Positions 45,642 to 54,356 of a DNA stretch of 64,000 nucleotides are shown here, piece by piece. The DNA lies in assembly GCA_002162075.1 (NCBI GenBank), contig CP021423.1, positions 1,550,001-1,614,000 on the forward strand, written 5' to 3'. This stretch comes from Armatimonadetes bacterium Uphvl-Ar1. GTDB lineage: Bacteria; Armatimonadota; Fimbriimonadia; Fimbriimonadales; Fimbriimonadaceae. A model generated the notes under the pieces. It was not told where the DNA came from. It searched no databases and was given only the letters and a program-made list of their open reading frames with translations. The translations under genes and the position numbers were made by a program. How positions within the stretch are numbered: position 1 is the first letter of the stretch; every line of letters begins with the position of its first letter.

Positions 45642-46577
45642 ATGCTCGTCGAACCAACCAAACAATCCTGGCAGGGTCGCCACGACCCGCTAGACGGCTC
45701 CGACGGCCACCGCTGGCATCACATTGTCGAAATCGGCCCATCCCCCAACCCCGGCGCAATCAACCTCCTCGGATTCGCCTGTGACGAAGGTGTATTCCGC
45801 AACCAAGGCCGCGTTGGTGCCAAGCAAGGCCCCCAGCAACTCCGCCAAGCCCTGTCGAACCTCGCCATCCACCAACCCCTTCCCCTCCACGATCTGGGCG
45901 ACGTTGCCTGCCACGATAAAAACCTCGAACTCGCCCAAGGGGAATATTCCGGACTCGCCGCCGCGGCACTCAAAAAATCTCAACTCGTCGTCGGCCTCGG
46001 TGGTGGTCACGAAATCGGATTCGCCTCGTTTGCAGCTCTGAACGCCGCCCGCCCTCAAGGCACAATCGGCATCCTCAACTTCGACGCCCACTTCGACATG
46101 CGCCGAGACAATCAACGCACCAGCGGAACCTGGGCCGCCGATGCATTCGAAATTGCTGGCCCGCGAATCAAATACGCATGCTTTGGAATCTCATCTGCGT
46201 CGAACACCGCCGCTCTTTTCCGCACTGCCCAAAAACACTCCGTCCACTTCCGCCTCGATGAACGCCTCACCCTGCTCCATCTCGATGAAGCTAAACAAGA
46301 CCTCACGAACTGGCTCTCTGGAATCGACCACCTCTATCTCACCATCTGCTTGGATGTCTTTCCTGCCGCCTCTGCGCCGGGAGTCTCCGCACCCGCTGCG
46401 CTCGGACTTGCCCCCGAAGTCGTCGAACCTCTCCTCAAAATCGCCGCCAAATCCGGCAAACTCGCCAGTATGGATATCGCCGAACTCAACCCCACCCACG
46501 ACATTGACCACCGCACCGCCCGCATCGCCGCCCGCCTCATTTACCAAACCGTAAATTCTCTGGCCCCCTCTCACTAG
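45642..46577 (+). CDS. hutG: Formimidoylglutamase (hutG)
   Basis: The 311-aa protein belongs to the arginase/ureohydrolase family: GGGHEIGFASF, ILNFDAHFDMR (metal-binding D-A-H-x-D), ICLDVFPAASAPGVSAP and MDIAELNP. Within a hut cluster this family hydrolyses N-formimidoylglutamate to glutamate and formamide, the last step of histidine breakdown. The Mn ligands are intact. A -10 box lies 6 nt upstream. Confidence 0.9.
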   Translation: MLVEPTKQSWQGRHDPLDGSDGHRWHHIVEIGPSPNPGAINLLGFACDEGVFRNQGRVGAKQGPQQLRQALSNLAIHQPLPLHDLGDVACHDKNLELAQGEYSGLAAAALKKSQLVVGLGGGHEIGFASFAALNAARPQGTIGILNFDAHFDMRRDNQRTSGTWAADAFEIAGPRIKYACFGISSASNTAALFRTAQKHSVHFRLDERLTLLHLDEAKQDLTNWLSGIDHLYLTICLDVFPAASAPGVSAPAALGLAPEVVEPLLKIAAKSGKLASMDIAELNPTHDIDHRTARIAARLIYQTVNSLAPSH

Positions 46578-46678
46578 ATTCTTCTTGGCAGGGGCAAATC
46601 CTCGACCTTATCAGGCAGGGGCCAGAGAGTGAGGTCATTTGAGCAATGGCACCAATCTGAACAGTTCTTTACATTTCC

Positions 46679-46707
46679 TTGAACGGTTAGATATCCCGAT
46701 TTACAAT
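46679..46707 (+). promoter_or_regulatory. Promoter of leaderless pseudopilin transcript
   Basis: TTGAAC (46679-46684) and TACAAT (46702-46707) are 17 bp apart, and the -10 is 7 nt before ATG 46715. It is the one case in the leaderless set where both boxes are clear. Confidence 0.75.
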
Positions 46708-46714
46708 CCAAACT

Positions 46715-47611
46715 ATGAAGAAACTTGCTTTCACCCTCATCGAACTTCTTGTTGTCATCGCAATCATTGCAATAATCGCTGCAATCCTGTTCCCCGTATT
46801 TGCCCAAGCGAAGGAGTCGGCAAAAAAAACTGCATGCCTCAACAACGAAAAACAACTTGGCCTGGCTGCCCAACTCTACATGGCCGACTACGAAGGACAG
46901 CTCTTTCACCATCACGAGGATTGGGTGCTTGATGACGGTTCGCTAACCGTTAACCTACCAACGGATCCAAACGACTGCACCGGCGGCGGATTTGGCAATA
47001 GCCAAGCCGAGAAACCGTGGGCAATCTTTTTCCAGCCCTACATGAAGAGTCGACAGATCGCGTTTTGCCCAGGCGACCATGGACCAAAATCACAAAAACT
47101 CGCAACAAACTTGTTCGACTTTAACGGAAACACAGAGATCGTCGGTGAGGAATGCACCATCAATCCCCAAAGCGAAAGCTGTCTCGCCCAAGCCTCAAAT
47201 ACCATCATGTATAGCTATCTGATAAACTCCATTTTTACCCACAAATCGTGCCGCTACGGAGTCGAGGGAGTCCTTGACGGATTTGCAACAGAATCTGCTA
47301 TTGCAAGCCTCGAAGACCCGAACATCATCATGTTTTCAGAACGAAACTCCGAGGGACTGACTGATCCCACCAGCGACTTCTACTATGTGCCCCAAGACGA
47401 CTACGACGCGTGGGCTGGTGAAGGAGCTATGGTCAACTGGGGATCTGGGAGTCGTCCAAACGAAGGTTGGATCAAATACAATCGGCACAACGGCGGAGCC
47501 AACTACATCTATGCTGATTCTCACGTGAAATGGATGCGATGGGGTCGAGCCAAATTCGACCATTTCCCCGACCATGTCGTGCGATATCCCCTGGCCATTG
47601 ATGTGAACTGA
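46715..47611 (+). CDS. Pseudopilin (DUF1559/prepilin-like)
   Basis: The 298-aa protein has the prepilin signal [18 protein letters not shown] with Glu at +5, [24 protein letters not shown], and [18 protein letters not shown] near the end (H-X9-DG-like). It is a paralog of the genes at 30254 and 62524. It lies inside the hut cluster between hutG and hutI but has its own promoter, so it is probably not functionally linked to histidine use. Confidence 0.92.
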   Translation: MKKLAFTLIELLVVIAIIAIIAAILFPVFAQAKESAKKTACLNNEKQLGLAAQLYMADYEGQLFHHHEDWVLDDGSLTVNLPTDPNDCTGGGFGNSQAEKPWAIFFQPYMKSRQIAFCPGDHGPKSQKLATNLFDFNGNTEIVGEECTINPQSESCLAQASNTIMYSYLINSIFTHKSCRYGVEGVLDGFATESAIASLEDPNIIMFSERNSEGLTDPTSDFYYVPQDDYDAWAGEGAMVNWGSGSRPNEGWIKYNRHNGGANYIYADSHVKWMRWGRAKFDHFPDHVVRYPLAIDVN

Positions 47612-47651
47612 GCGTCCGGTGGTCACTTCAATCCAGCTAAACTAGGTTGAA

Positions 47652-48878
47652 GTGACCTCAATACTCATCCGCAACGCCAACCTCGCAACGATGACGAACG
47701 ACAGGATCGGTCATCTCCCCAACCACGCCCTCATCACCCAAAACCAGCGCATCGCCTGGATCGGCCCCGACTCGGAAGTCCCCACCAAAACAAACCCCAC
47801 CGAAGAAATCAACGCCCAAGGAGCGTGGCTCCTCCCCGGATTCATTGACTGCCACACCCACCTCATCTACGCCGGATGCCGGGCGCATGAGTTCGAAGCC
47901 CGACTCGAAGGCAAATCCTACCAAGCAATCTGCGCCGAAGGCGGCGGCATCCTCTCCACCGTCAACGCCACCCGCTCCGCAACCGAAGCCCAACTCACAG
48001 AAGAAGCCACCAAACGAGCCCAAGATTTCATCGCCCAAGGAGTCACCACCCTCGACATCAAGTCCGGCTACGGCCTCACCCTCGAATCCGAACTGAAAAT
48101 GCTCCGCGTCGCCCAGAAACTCGGCGAAACCCTCCTCCTCCGCATCACCAAAGGACTCCTCGCCGCCCACACCCTCCCCCCTGAATTCACTTCCAAAGAC
48201 GACTACATTGACCACATCATTGCCGTCATCCTGCCCGAAGTCGTCAAAGAGAACCTTGCAGAATATGTGGATTGCTTTACCGAATCGGTCGGCTTCACAC
48301 CCGAGCAAACCCGCCGACTCTTCCAAGCCGCCCGAGACAATAACCTCCCGATCCGGCTCCACGCCGATCAACTCTCAAACCTCGAAGGGGCCGGCATCGC
48401 CGCCGAATTCCACGCTCTCTCGGCAGACCATGTTGAATACACTTCAGAGTCATCTGTCAAAAAAATGGCCCAGAGTGGCACCGTCGCCGTCCTCCTCCCC
48501 ACTGCCTTCTACTACCTCCGCGAAACCCAACTCCCTCCGATCCAGACATTCCGTGACCATGGAGTCCCGATGGCGGTCAGCACCGACTGCAACCCCGGCA
48601 CAAGCCCTTCCACCAATTTCCTCCTGGCCCTCAACATGGCAAGCACACTTTTCGGCCTAACTCCTACCGAATCCCTGCTCGGCGGAACAATTAACGCCGC
48701 CCGCGCCCTCGGTCTCCAAAACGAAATCGGCACTCTTGAAGTCGGCAAATCCGCCGACCTTGCCCTTTGGGCCATAGACCATCCAAGCCAACTCGTCGCC
48801 CGCCTCCAATCCCCACCCCTTCTTCAATCTTGGTCAAGTGGAAATAGAGGTTTACCTCAGCAATGCTCATCCATTTGA
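47652..48878 (+). CDS. hutI: Imidazolonepropionase (hutI)
   Basis: The 408-aa amidohydrolase shows LLPGFIDCHTHLIYAG (metal His pair), DIKSGYGLTLESELKMLRVAQ, LADQ-type RLHADQL, SADHVEY and STDCNPGTSP (metal Asp). It opens the imidazolone ring in step three of the pathway. The C-terminal 30 residues do not look like other HutI ends; a missing base near 48810-48816 would give a different ending, so the last residues are uncertain. GTG 47652 has TAAACT 8 nt upstream. Confidence 0.92.
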   Translation: MTSILIRNANLATMTNDRIGHLPNHALITQNQRIAWIGPDSEVPTKTNPTEEINAQGAWLLPGFIDCHTHLIYAGCRAHEFEARLEGKSYQAICAEGGGILSTVNATRSATEAQLTEEATKRAQDFIAQGVTTLDIKSGYGLTLESELKMLRVAQKLGETLLLRITKGLLAAHTLPPEFTSKDDYIDHIIAVILPEVVKENLAEYVDCFTESVGFTPEQTRRLFQAARDNNLPIRLHADQLSNLEGAGIAAEFHALSADHVEYTSESSVKKMAQSGTVAVLLPTAFYYLRETQLPPIQTFRDHGVPMAVSTDCNPGTSPSTNFLLALNMASTLFGLTPTESLLGGTINAARALGLQNEIGTLEVGKSADLALWAIDHPSQLVARLQSPPLLQSWSSGNRGLPQQCSSI

Positions 48879-48915
48879 ATCAAGATATGAAAACTGGAGT
48901 GAGATGGCGTTCAAT

Positions 48916-48954
48916 CCCCTCCACGAAGTCCGGGGACGGGAAGGGGTGGGGTTG
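48916..48954. repeat. Intergenic hairpin repeat (copy B)
   Basis: CCCCTCCACGAAGTCCGGGG and a following GGGAAGGGGTGGGGTTG match the core of the copies at 43040 and 53489. Confidence 0.5.
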
Positions 48955-49001
48955 TTCTTGTTCAACCTACTAAATTCCCGTGTCTCGAGCCAGCAGATCC
49001 G

Positions 49002-50266
49002 CTAATTCCGCTCTAACTCCGACAAGCTCAAAACCCCCGCCCAAACACTTGTCACCCCATCCTTCACCCCTGTCCAAACCGGAACAACTCGCCCCGATTG
49101 CGCCGCGATATTGTTGTAATCGCCAAAGAATCCCTTGGGCTGCATATCAATCATCTCCCGATTCACTCGCCGCTCCCGCCAAGTCACACCCCCATCGCGC
49201 GACCACGCCACAAACACATTCGTTTCAAATCCCGAAAGCCCCCGCCGGTCATAGTAAACCGCAAATAAATCCCCGTCGCCTGATCAACCGCCAACCAAGG
49301 GAAAAATTGATGTGCTCCCGCCCCATCTTGATTCACCCTCTTAGCTGCCGACCAAGTCGCTCCCTTATCCGTCGAGTGAATCATAAAAATATCCGTGTCC
49401 CTCTCGCCCGCCCGCTGATCCGCAAACAAGCAATAGAGATTCCCATCGTTCAACCCACCGGAATTGTCCGACATTAAAACAGGCATCCCGTTTGCCCGAC
49501 CAATCCCTGGAATTTCTTGATCCCATCCCCCAAACTGGCGTGCAATTGCCCGGTCATTCCCCCAAGTCTTCCCTCCGTCGACTGATTTATCAAACCAAAT
49601 CACCCCATGCGCACTCCAGGTCACATAAACCGTCCCGTCTTTCCCCACCGCCGGAACCGCCCCCTCCGTAGTGTCATCCCCATCAACACAATCCCCAGAT
49701 ACATCATTGATTTCAACGGGAGAACTCCACAACTTCCCACCATCCACCGACTTTGAGAACAAAATATTCGATTCAAACTTCAAATCCTTCTCCCCGTACT
49801 TGTCGAATTGCGTCCACGTCAAATCAATCTCATCCTTTGTTGGATGAACCGCTGGCCACTGCTTGTCCTGATGCTTCGGCGGGTTGTGCCCAACGCCACT
49901 CGTTGTCACCCAACTCTTCCCACTGTCCATAGATTTCTGGCAAACCAACCGCTCCAACCACCGATCCTGCGGCCCCGGATTAGCCAAATGAAAATAATAA
50001 AACTCTCCCGCCGCATTACTAATCACCGTCGGATCACCATAAACTCCAAACTCCGATTTCAACCGACTCTGTTGCCAAGTTTTCCCACCATCCTGGCTCA
50101 CCATCACATTGTCTAGTACCGCTCCCGCCACAATCACATCCGGGTTCGTCCGGCTGATCGCTACGCTAGGCTCACAAGGCGAAAACCCGCTCCCCTGCTT
50201 CACCGCAATTTCAACATTCGCAAAGGGAACATCTACCGCCAAAGCAACAAGCGCGAGCGAAATCAA
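49002..50266 (-). CDS. Sialidase/BNR-repeat secreted protein, one frameshift in this sequence
   Basis: The protein has a short leader (MISLALVALAVDVPFANV) and six Asp-box (BNR) motifs, such as SQDGGKTW, SMDSGKSW, SVDGGKTW, STDKGATW and SRDGGVTW, typical of sialidase-fold beta-propellers. The last two repeats continue in another frame; adding one base to the C run 49271-49274 gives 421 aa. Many such proteins are not sialidases, so the activity is unproven. It overlaps the upstream Gfo/Idh/MocA gene by 4 bp. Confidence 0.8.
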
Positions 50267-51267
50267 ACTCGTGTGGCCCCCGCCATGAGCACCCTAGGAT
50301 CAACCGGGCGTCCCTCCACCGCACTTTGAATTGCCGCCTCAGCTATCGCAACCGCCTTCATCCCCTCTTCTCCACTGATCGGCATCTCGGTTCCCAAACG
50401 CACCGCATCCACCACCGCTGAGAGGTGACGATAGTAAGGGTCGTCCACTCCATCCATCTGACCACCCGCCATGGAACCAGAATCTGTATGAACCCGCCAA
50501 GCCGGATTCTGGCGAGAATCAAACTCAATCATCCCATTCGATCCTGTCACTTCAAGCGTTGACCGGAACCCACTGGGATCCATCCAAGTCGTTTCCACAT
50601 TTGCAACCAAGCCCGATTCAAATCTCAACGTTGCCACCGCATAATCTCCTTCAAATTGAGCCTCGGGCACCGTTTTTCCGAGCCGAACCGACCGAGCAAA
50701 AACCTGGGTCACTTCACCAAACGTCCATCGCAACCAATCGTAATCGTGAATCGCCAAATCCAAAATCACCCCGCCCGACTGCTCTAAATCTCTGAACCAC
50801 CCTTCACTCCCCAGCGGACAGCGACCTCCTCGACGCATCCTGCAACTCGCAGGAGTCCCAACTTCCCCGGCCAAAACAAGCTCATGAATCTTTCGGTGCT
50901 CGGGAAAAAATCGCACAACATGGCCCACCCCCAGTTGAACTCCTTTTGCGTTCGCCGCATCAATCATTCGTCGGCATTCATGAAGCCGCCGTGCCATCGG
51001 TTTCTCGACCAATGTCGCGGTACCTGATTCTATGGCTTGAAGTACAAAATCCAAATGCAATGGCGTTGGCAAACAAATATCGACGAGGTCAACCTGATTC
51101 AATAAATCCTCATAGCTAGTCGCTTTCGCCGCCCCGTGATGCTTGGAAAAAGCCCCTAACTTGTCTGAATCGCGATCCCAGGCCACAAGTTCAACCCCCG
51201 AAATATTCGCGTAATGACGCGCATGAACATTCCCCATCCCACCCGTGCCAAGAATCCCAACTTTCAT
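50263..51267 (-). CDS. Gfo/Idh/MocA family oxidoreductase
   Basis: The 334-aa protein has the Rossmann motif GILGTGGMGNVHARHYA, VEKPMARRLHECRRMIDAA (the E-K-P motif with the conserved Lys), VGHVVRFFPEHRK and GGVILDLAIHDYDWLRW. These enzymes oxidise or reduce sugars and inositols with NAD(P). The substrate is unknown. A TAGGAT -10 box (51281-51276) lies 8 nt upstream. Its last 4 bp overlap the sialidase-like gene, so they may act on the same glycan. Confidence 0.93.
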   Translation of the reverse strand: MKVGILGTGGMGNVHARHYANISGVELVAWDRDSDKLGAFSKHHGAAKATSYEDLLNQVDLVDICLPTPLHLDFVLQAIESGTATLVEKPMARRLHECRRMIDAANAKGVQLGVGHVVRFFPEHRKIHELVLAGEVGTPASCRMRRGGRCPLGSEGWFRDLEQSGGVILDLAIHDYDWLRWTFGEVTQVFARSVRLGKTVPEAQFEGDYAVATLRFESGLVANVETTWMDPSGFRSTLEVTGSNGMIEFDSRQNPAWRVHTDSGSMAGGQMDGVDDPYYRHLSAVVDAVRLGTEMPISGEEGMKAVAIAEAAIQSAVEGRPVDPRVLMAGATRV

Positions 51268-51288
51268 ACCCCTCTATCCTATCCGATC

Positions 51289-52200
51289 TTAAACCCCAAT
51301 CGGCTCAGTCGGCTCGACTTTCTTACCCTTTACGCTGGCCAAACCAACCCCAAAAAGCACAAGCACAACCCCCGCAATCTGCAAAGCATTCAGCGAATCT
51401 CCTCTGAGCACCCAAGCTGATATTGCCGCAACCACCGGTACGAAGTAAGCAACCATCGAAGCCTTCGCTGGTCCAACTTCCCGAACCCCCACATAATAAG
51501 CCGTGAACGCCCCGGCACCCGCAATCAAAGTCAGATAAGCCAACCCCATCCATCCCCAAAATCCGATCGTACTGTAATCAAACTGCAATGTCGCCATTCC
51601 ACCATAAGGGAGCAAAACGAACGCCGCCCCCGCGTAAGTCGCCAGATAAACCCCGATCGCCGGACGGTCTTTCAAGAGTGGCTTCATCAGCACAACACTT
51701 GTCGCCCACACCAATGCACTCGCCAAAACTAAGCCAAGCCCAAGCGGAGTCCAAAACCGCTCACCTGATCCCATCAAAATCACCCCTGCCACCCCGGCAT
51801 AGGCAATCCCTCCACCAACAAAAAGTTGCCACCGTCCCATTTCCTGCCCGACAACTACTGAAATGATAGAAACCCAAATTGGTGCTGTTGCCAGACAAAC
51901 CGCACCCTGGGCTGCTCCAACGCGACTCATACCTTCCAAAAAGAGAACCATGTAAAGTCCCGTACTCAAAAACCCAGCAAACAAAAATCGAAACCATTCT
52001 TTTCCAACCGGCTTGTAGGTCTGCTTCACTGCAATTGCATAGGCCCCCATCACCGGAACCATCAGCAAATAACGCAGTACCATCACCACTTGGACGGGCC
52101 ATGCTTCAAGGGCAAATTTCACCACGACAAAGTTCAAACCCCAAGCCAAAACCACAAAAACTAAAGCAGGATGAGGAAGCCACAGGGGCCAACGCGACAT
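51289..52200 (-). CDS. EamA family drug/metabolite transporter
   Basis: The 303-aa protein has ten predicted transmembrane segments in two homologous halves (ALVFVVLAWGLNFVVVKFAL in the first; the second starts near AIGVYLATYAG). This is the DMT superfamily, which exports amino acids, nucleosides or drugs. A TAGACT -10 box (52213-52208) lies 7 nt upstream without a ribosome-binding site. Confidence 0.93.
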   Translation of the reverse strand: MSRWPLWLPHPALVFVVLAWGLNFVVVKFALEAWPVQVVMVLRYLLMVPVMGAYAIAVKQTYKPVGKEWFRFLFAGFLSTGLYMVLFLEGMSRVGAAQGAVCLATAPIWVSIISVVVGQEMGRWQLFVGGGIAYAGVAGVILMGSGERFWTPLGLGLVLASALVWATSVVLMKPLLKDRPAIGVYLATYAGAAFVLLPYGGMATLQFDYSTIGFWGWMGLAYLTLIAGAGAFTAYYVGVREVGPAKASMVAYFVPVVAAISAWVLRGDSLNALQIAGVVLVLFGVGLASVKGKKVEPTEPIGV

Positions 52201-52287
52201 TAGGTTCAGTCTAACCCACAGACCATAAGGACTAGGACGGATTTGGCGGATTCCCCCCCATGGCGCAAACTATGCGTCTAACGCGAC

Positions 52288-53013
52288 ATGGCATTGATCT
52301 CGCAAGAAATGATCTCCACCATCGGCCGAACCTACATCAAGGGCCAAGAGTGGATGAACGAGAACGGGATTGACCATTGCGAATCCGTGGATGTCGCCCT
52401 CGCTGCCGAAACATATCGCTATTTTTGGAAACCAAAACCTGTCAAAACGGTTCTTCTCCTTCCAAGAGACTCCCAAACATGCTCCCCCGACTTGGGCCAC
52501 AAAGTCAAATCGGCCTGGCTCAAACTCGGAGAGCACACGTCTCCTAACGCATTTGTCCGAACCCCCTACTGCCTTGGTTACGGCGAACCGGAAATTGTCC
52601 CTACCCTCGACAACATAATCGCCGAGAAAAACTCTCCCATCTGGCATACCCTCGCCGAGCTCGTCCAGCGTAACTACTCTCCGAGCCTTGACCTTGTGCC
52701 TCGGCTAGAACACAAAGCCCGCATCCTCCACGAACTTCATCGCCTTGGAATCTGGATCACCCATCCATCACTATTCGGCGATCACGCCGAACGCCCCCTA
52801 ATCCAACAGTGGTGGAACGGCCCTGGCCAATTTCTCCAAACCGAAGCTCCAGATGCCCTGCTGATTGCATTCGGACGTGGTCTCTACGACGACCTCATTG
52901 CTTGCAACGTCCCCGTTGCCGATTACCTTTATCATCCACAAGGCTTACAATCCGATGAACATCACGCCCACCAACGACGCATTGTCGAACGCGTTCTTAA
53001 GTTCAATCACTAA
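52288..53013 (+). CDS. Hypothetical protein (241 aa)
   Basis: A globular 241-aa protein with IVPTLDNIIAEKNSPIW, RLEHKARILHELHRLGIWITHPSLFG and DALLIAFGRGLYDDLI. The last motif and the helix-rich layout recall uracil-DNA glycosylase-like or pseudo-enzyme folds, but I cannot support that. It ends with a His-rich tail (DEHHAHQRR). It is divergent from the EamA gene. Unknown function. Confidence 0.6.
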   Translation: MALISQEMISTIGRTYIKGQEWMNENGIDHCESVDVALAAETYRYFWKPKPVKTVLLLPRDSQTCSPDLGHKVKSAWLKLGEHTSPNAFVRTPYCLGYGEPEIVPTLDNIIAEKNSPIWHTLAELVQRNYSPSLDLVPRLEHKARILHELHRLGIWITHPSLFGDHAERPLIQQWWNGPGQFLQTEAPDALLIAFGRGLYDDLIACNVPVADYLYHPQGLQSDEHHAHQRRIVERVLKFNH

Positions 53014-53039
53014 TCCCCAAAGGTAACCTCGCCGGACTT

Positions 53040-53402
53040 ATGTCCACGATCATCATCGGAATAGTCACCGGGCTCGCCGCCGGCGTGCTGAGCGGGCTTT
53101 TTGGCATTGGTGGCGGAATTGTCATCGTTCCAGCACTCATTCTTGCCCTCGGATTCTCACAGCACAAAGCCCAGGGAACTTCCCTTGCCGCTCTCCTCCT
53201 TCCCGTCGGCGCATTAGGGGCATACAAATACCACCAAGAAAAGAACATTGACATCAACGCCGCGCTGGCCCTGTCCGTCGGCCTATTCGCAGGTGCTCTC
53301 GCGGGAGCCAATATCGCTACGTCCCTTGACCCTGTCACGATGCGCAAGATATTCTCCGTCTTCCTTGTCTTGATCGCCTGTTACCTCTGGTTCAAAAAGT
53401 AA
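53040..53402 (+). CDS. Half-size TauE/SafE-type permease
   Basis: The 120-aa protein starts with GLAAGVLSGLFGIGGGIVIVPAL, the conserved motif of each half of TauE/SafE sulfite/organosulfonate exporters, and has four transmembrane helices. Full-size members have about 250 aa in two halves, so this one would have to dimerise. It follows the hypothetical gene by 26 bp. Confidence 0.85.
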   Translation: MSTIIIGIVTGLAAGVLSGLFGIGGGIVIVPALILALGFSQHKAQGTSLAALLLPVGALGAYKYHQEKNIDINAALALSVGLFAGALAGANIATSLDPVTMRKIFSVFLVLIACYLWFKK

Positions 53403-53488
53403 GTTGTCCCCACTCTCCGATGTAAAGGAGAAAACCTGTAGCTCCGAAGGCAGCGTGAGCTAGGGGGCGAGGTAACTCTAACAAAAAT

Positions 53489-53529
53489 CCCCTCCCCAAA
53501 GTCTGGGGATTGGCAAGGGGTGGGGTTGA
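53489..53529. repeat. Intergenic hairpin repeat (copy C)
   Basis: CCCCTCCCCAAAGTCTGGGG and GGCAAGGGGTGGGGTTGA recur in copies A and B; a degenerate fourth copy may be at 62221-62250. Confidence 0.6.
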
Positions 53530-53642
53530 TTGAGAGGCCACTGAACCCTCACAGTGTCTAACGCAAAGCCTAAACAGTGGCGAACTGAAGTCAATTTACT
53601 TGCCACAAAACCCCAGAACAACTTCCTCCGTCTAAACAATTG

Positions 53643-54188
53643 ATGCTCGCCGTGCTCATCGCCACCACAATCCTCAATCCCCTCACAATTCCGGTCATAG
53701 GCGGCAAACCTATACCTCTCACTGGACACAAAGCCCTCACCATCGTTTTCCTCACCAACGATTGCCCGATTGCCAACGATTCTCAACCGGACCTGGAACG
53801 AATCCATAAACAATTCAACTCAGCCCAAACACCTCTCATCGGCGTCTACATCAACCCCAAACTAACCGAATCAGAAGCAAGAAAACACAAAACTGAATTT
53901 CAATTCACTTATCTCCAATCCATTGACCGAACCCATGCCCTCGTCAAACACCTCAAAGCCACCACAACTCCCGAGGCATTCGTGCTTGACCACACGGGCA
54001 AAGTCCAGTACCGGGGTCGAATTAACAACATGTATTCCGACCTTGGTGTCCGCCGAAAATCCGTAACTGAGAACGATCTCGCCGATGCAATCCGCGCTAT
54101 CAGCCGAGGACAAAACCCAAAAACCAAAGAAACCAAACCATACGGCTGCTTGATCCCAGACCTCGCCGACTTTGACGACCTAGAATGA
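53643..54188 (+). CDS. Secreted redoxin/thioredoxin-fold protein
   Basis: The 181-aa protein has a short leader (MLAVLIATTILNPLTIPV), FLTNDCPIANDSQPDLERI in the position of the CxxC motif of thioredoxin-like proteins, TPEAFVLDHTGKVQYRGRINN, and KPYGCLIPDL at the end. This Cys-Pro-Ile-Ala variant is typical of periplasmic redoxins of planctomycetes and relatives. The active-site pair would be the CPIA cysteine and the C-terminal one. It follows copy C of the repeat. Confidence 0.82.
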   Translation: MLAVLIATTILNPLTIPVIGGKPIPLTGHKALTIVFLTNDCPIANDSQPDLERIHKQFNSAQTPLIGVYINPKLTESEARKHKTEFQFTYLQSIDRTHALVKHLKATTTPEAFVLDHTGKVQYRGRINNMYSDLGVRRKSVTENDLADAIRAISRGQNPKTKETKPYGCLIPDLADFDDLE

Positions 54189-54223
54189 CCCCTGTCCGCT
54201 CCGGGTATATTTTCCGAACTCCC

Positions 54224-54299
54224 GGGCGCTTAGCTCAGTTGGTAGAGCACCTCGCTTACACCGAGGCTGTCGGGGGTTCGAGTCCCTCAGCGCCCACCA
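54224..54299 (+). tRNA. tRNA-Val (TAC)
   Basis: A 76-nt cloverleaf with encoded CCA: acceptor GGGCGCT/AGCGCCC, D-arm GCTC/GAGC, anticodon stem CCTCG/CGAGG with loop CTTACAC (anticodon 54257-54259), and T-arm GGGGG/CCCTC. UAC reads valine codons ending in A or G. Confidence 0.97.
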
Positions 54300-54304
54300 T
54301 AAAA

Positions 54305-54335
54305 AAGTCCTCCCGGTTTTAAACCGGGAGGACTT
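54305..54335. terminator. Bidirectional terminator between tRNA-Val and clpC
   Basis: A 15-bp inverted repeat (54305-54319 with 54321-54335) with T runs on both sides separates the tRNA gene and clpC, which are convergent. Confidence 0.88.
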
Positions 54336-54356
54336 TACTTTTTACGAACCTCAGTC

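Noticed and set aside
48879-49001. C-terminal extension of hutI into the intergenic repeat
   Set aside because: A frame continues through the repeat, but the sequence does not match HutI ends and the repeat is found between other genes.
15828-49274. Programmed frameshifts or phase variation at C/G runs
   Set aside because: Eight sites in seven unrelated genes, all needing one added base and mostly in runs of only 3-5 bases, without slippery-site structure, fit sequencing undercalls better. Not fully excluded for single genes.
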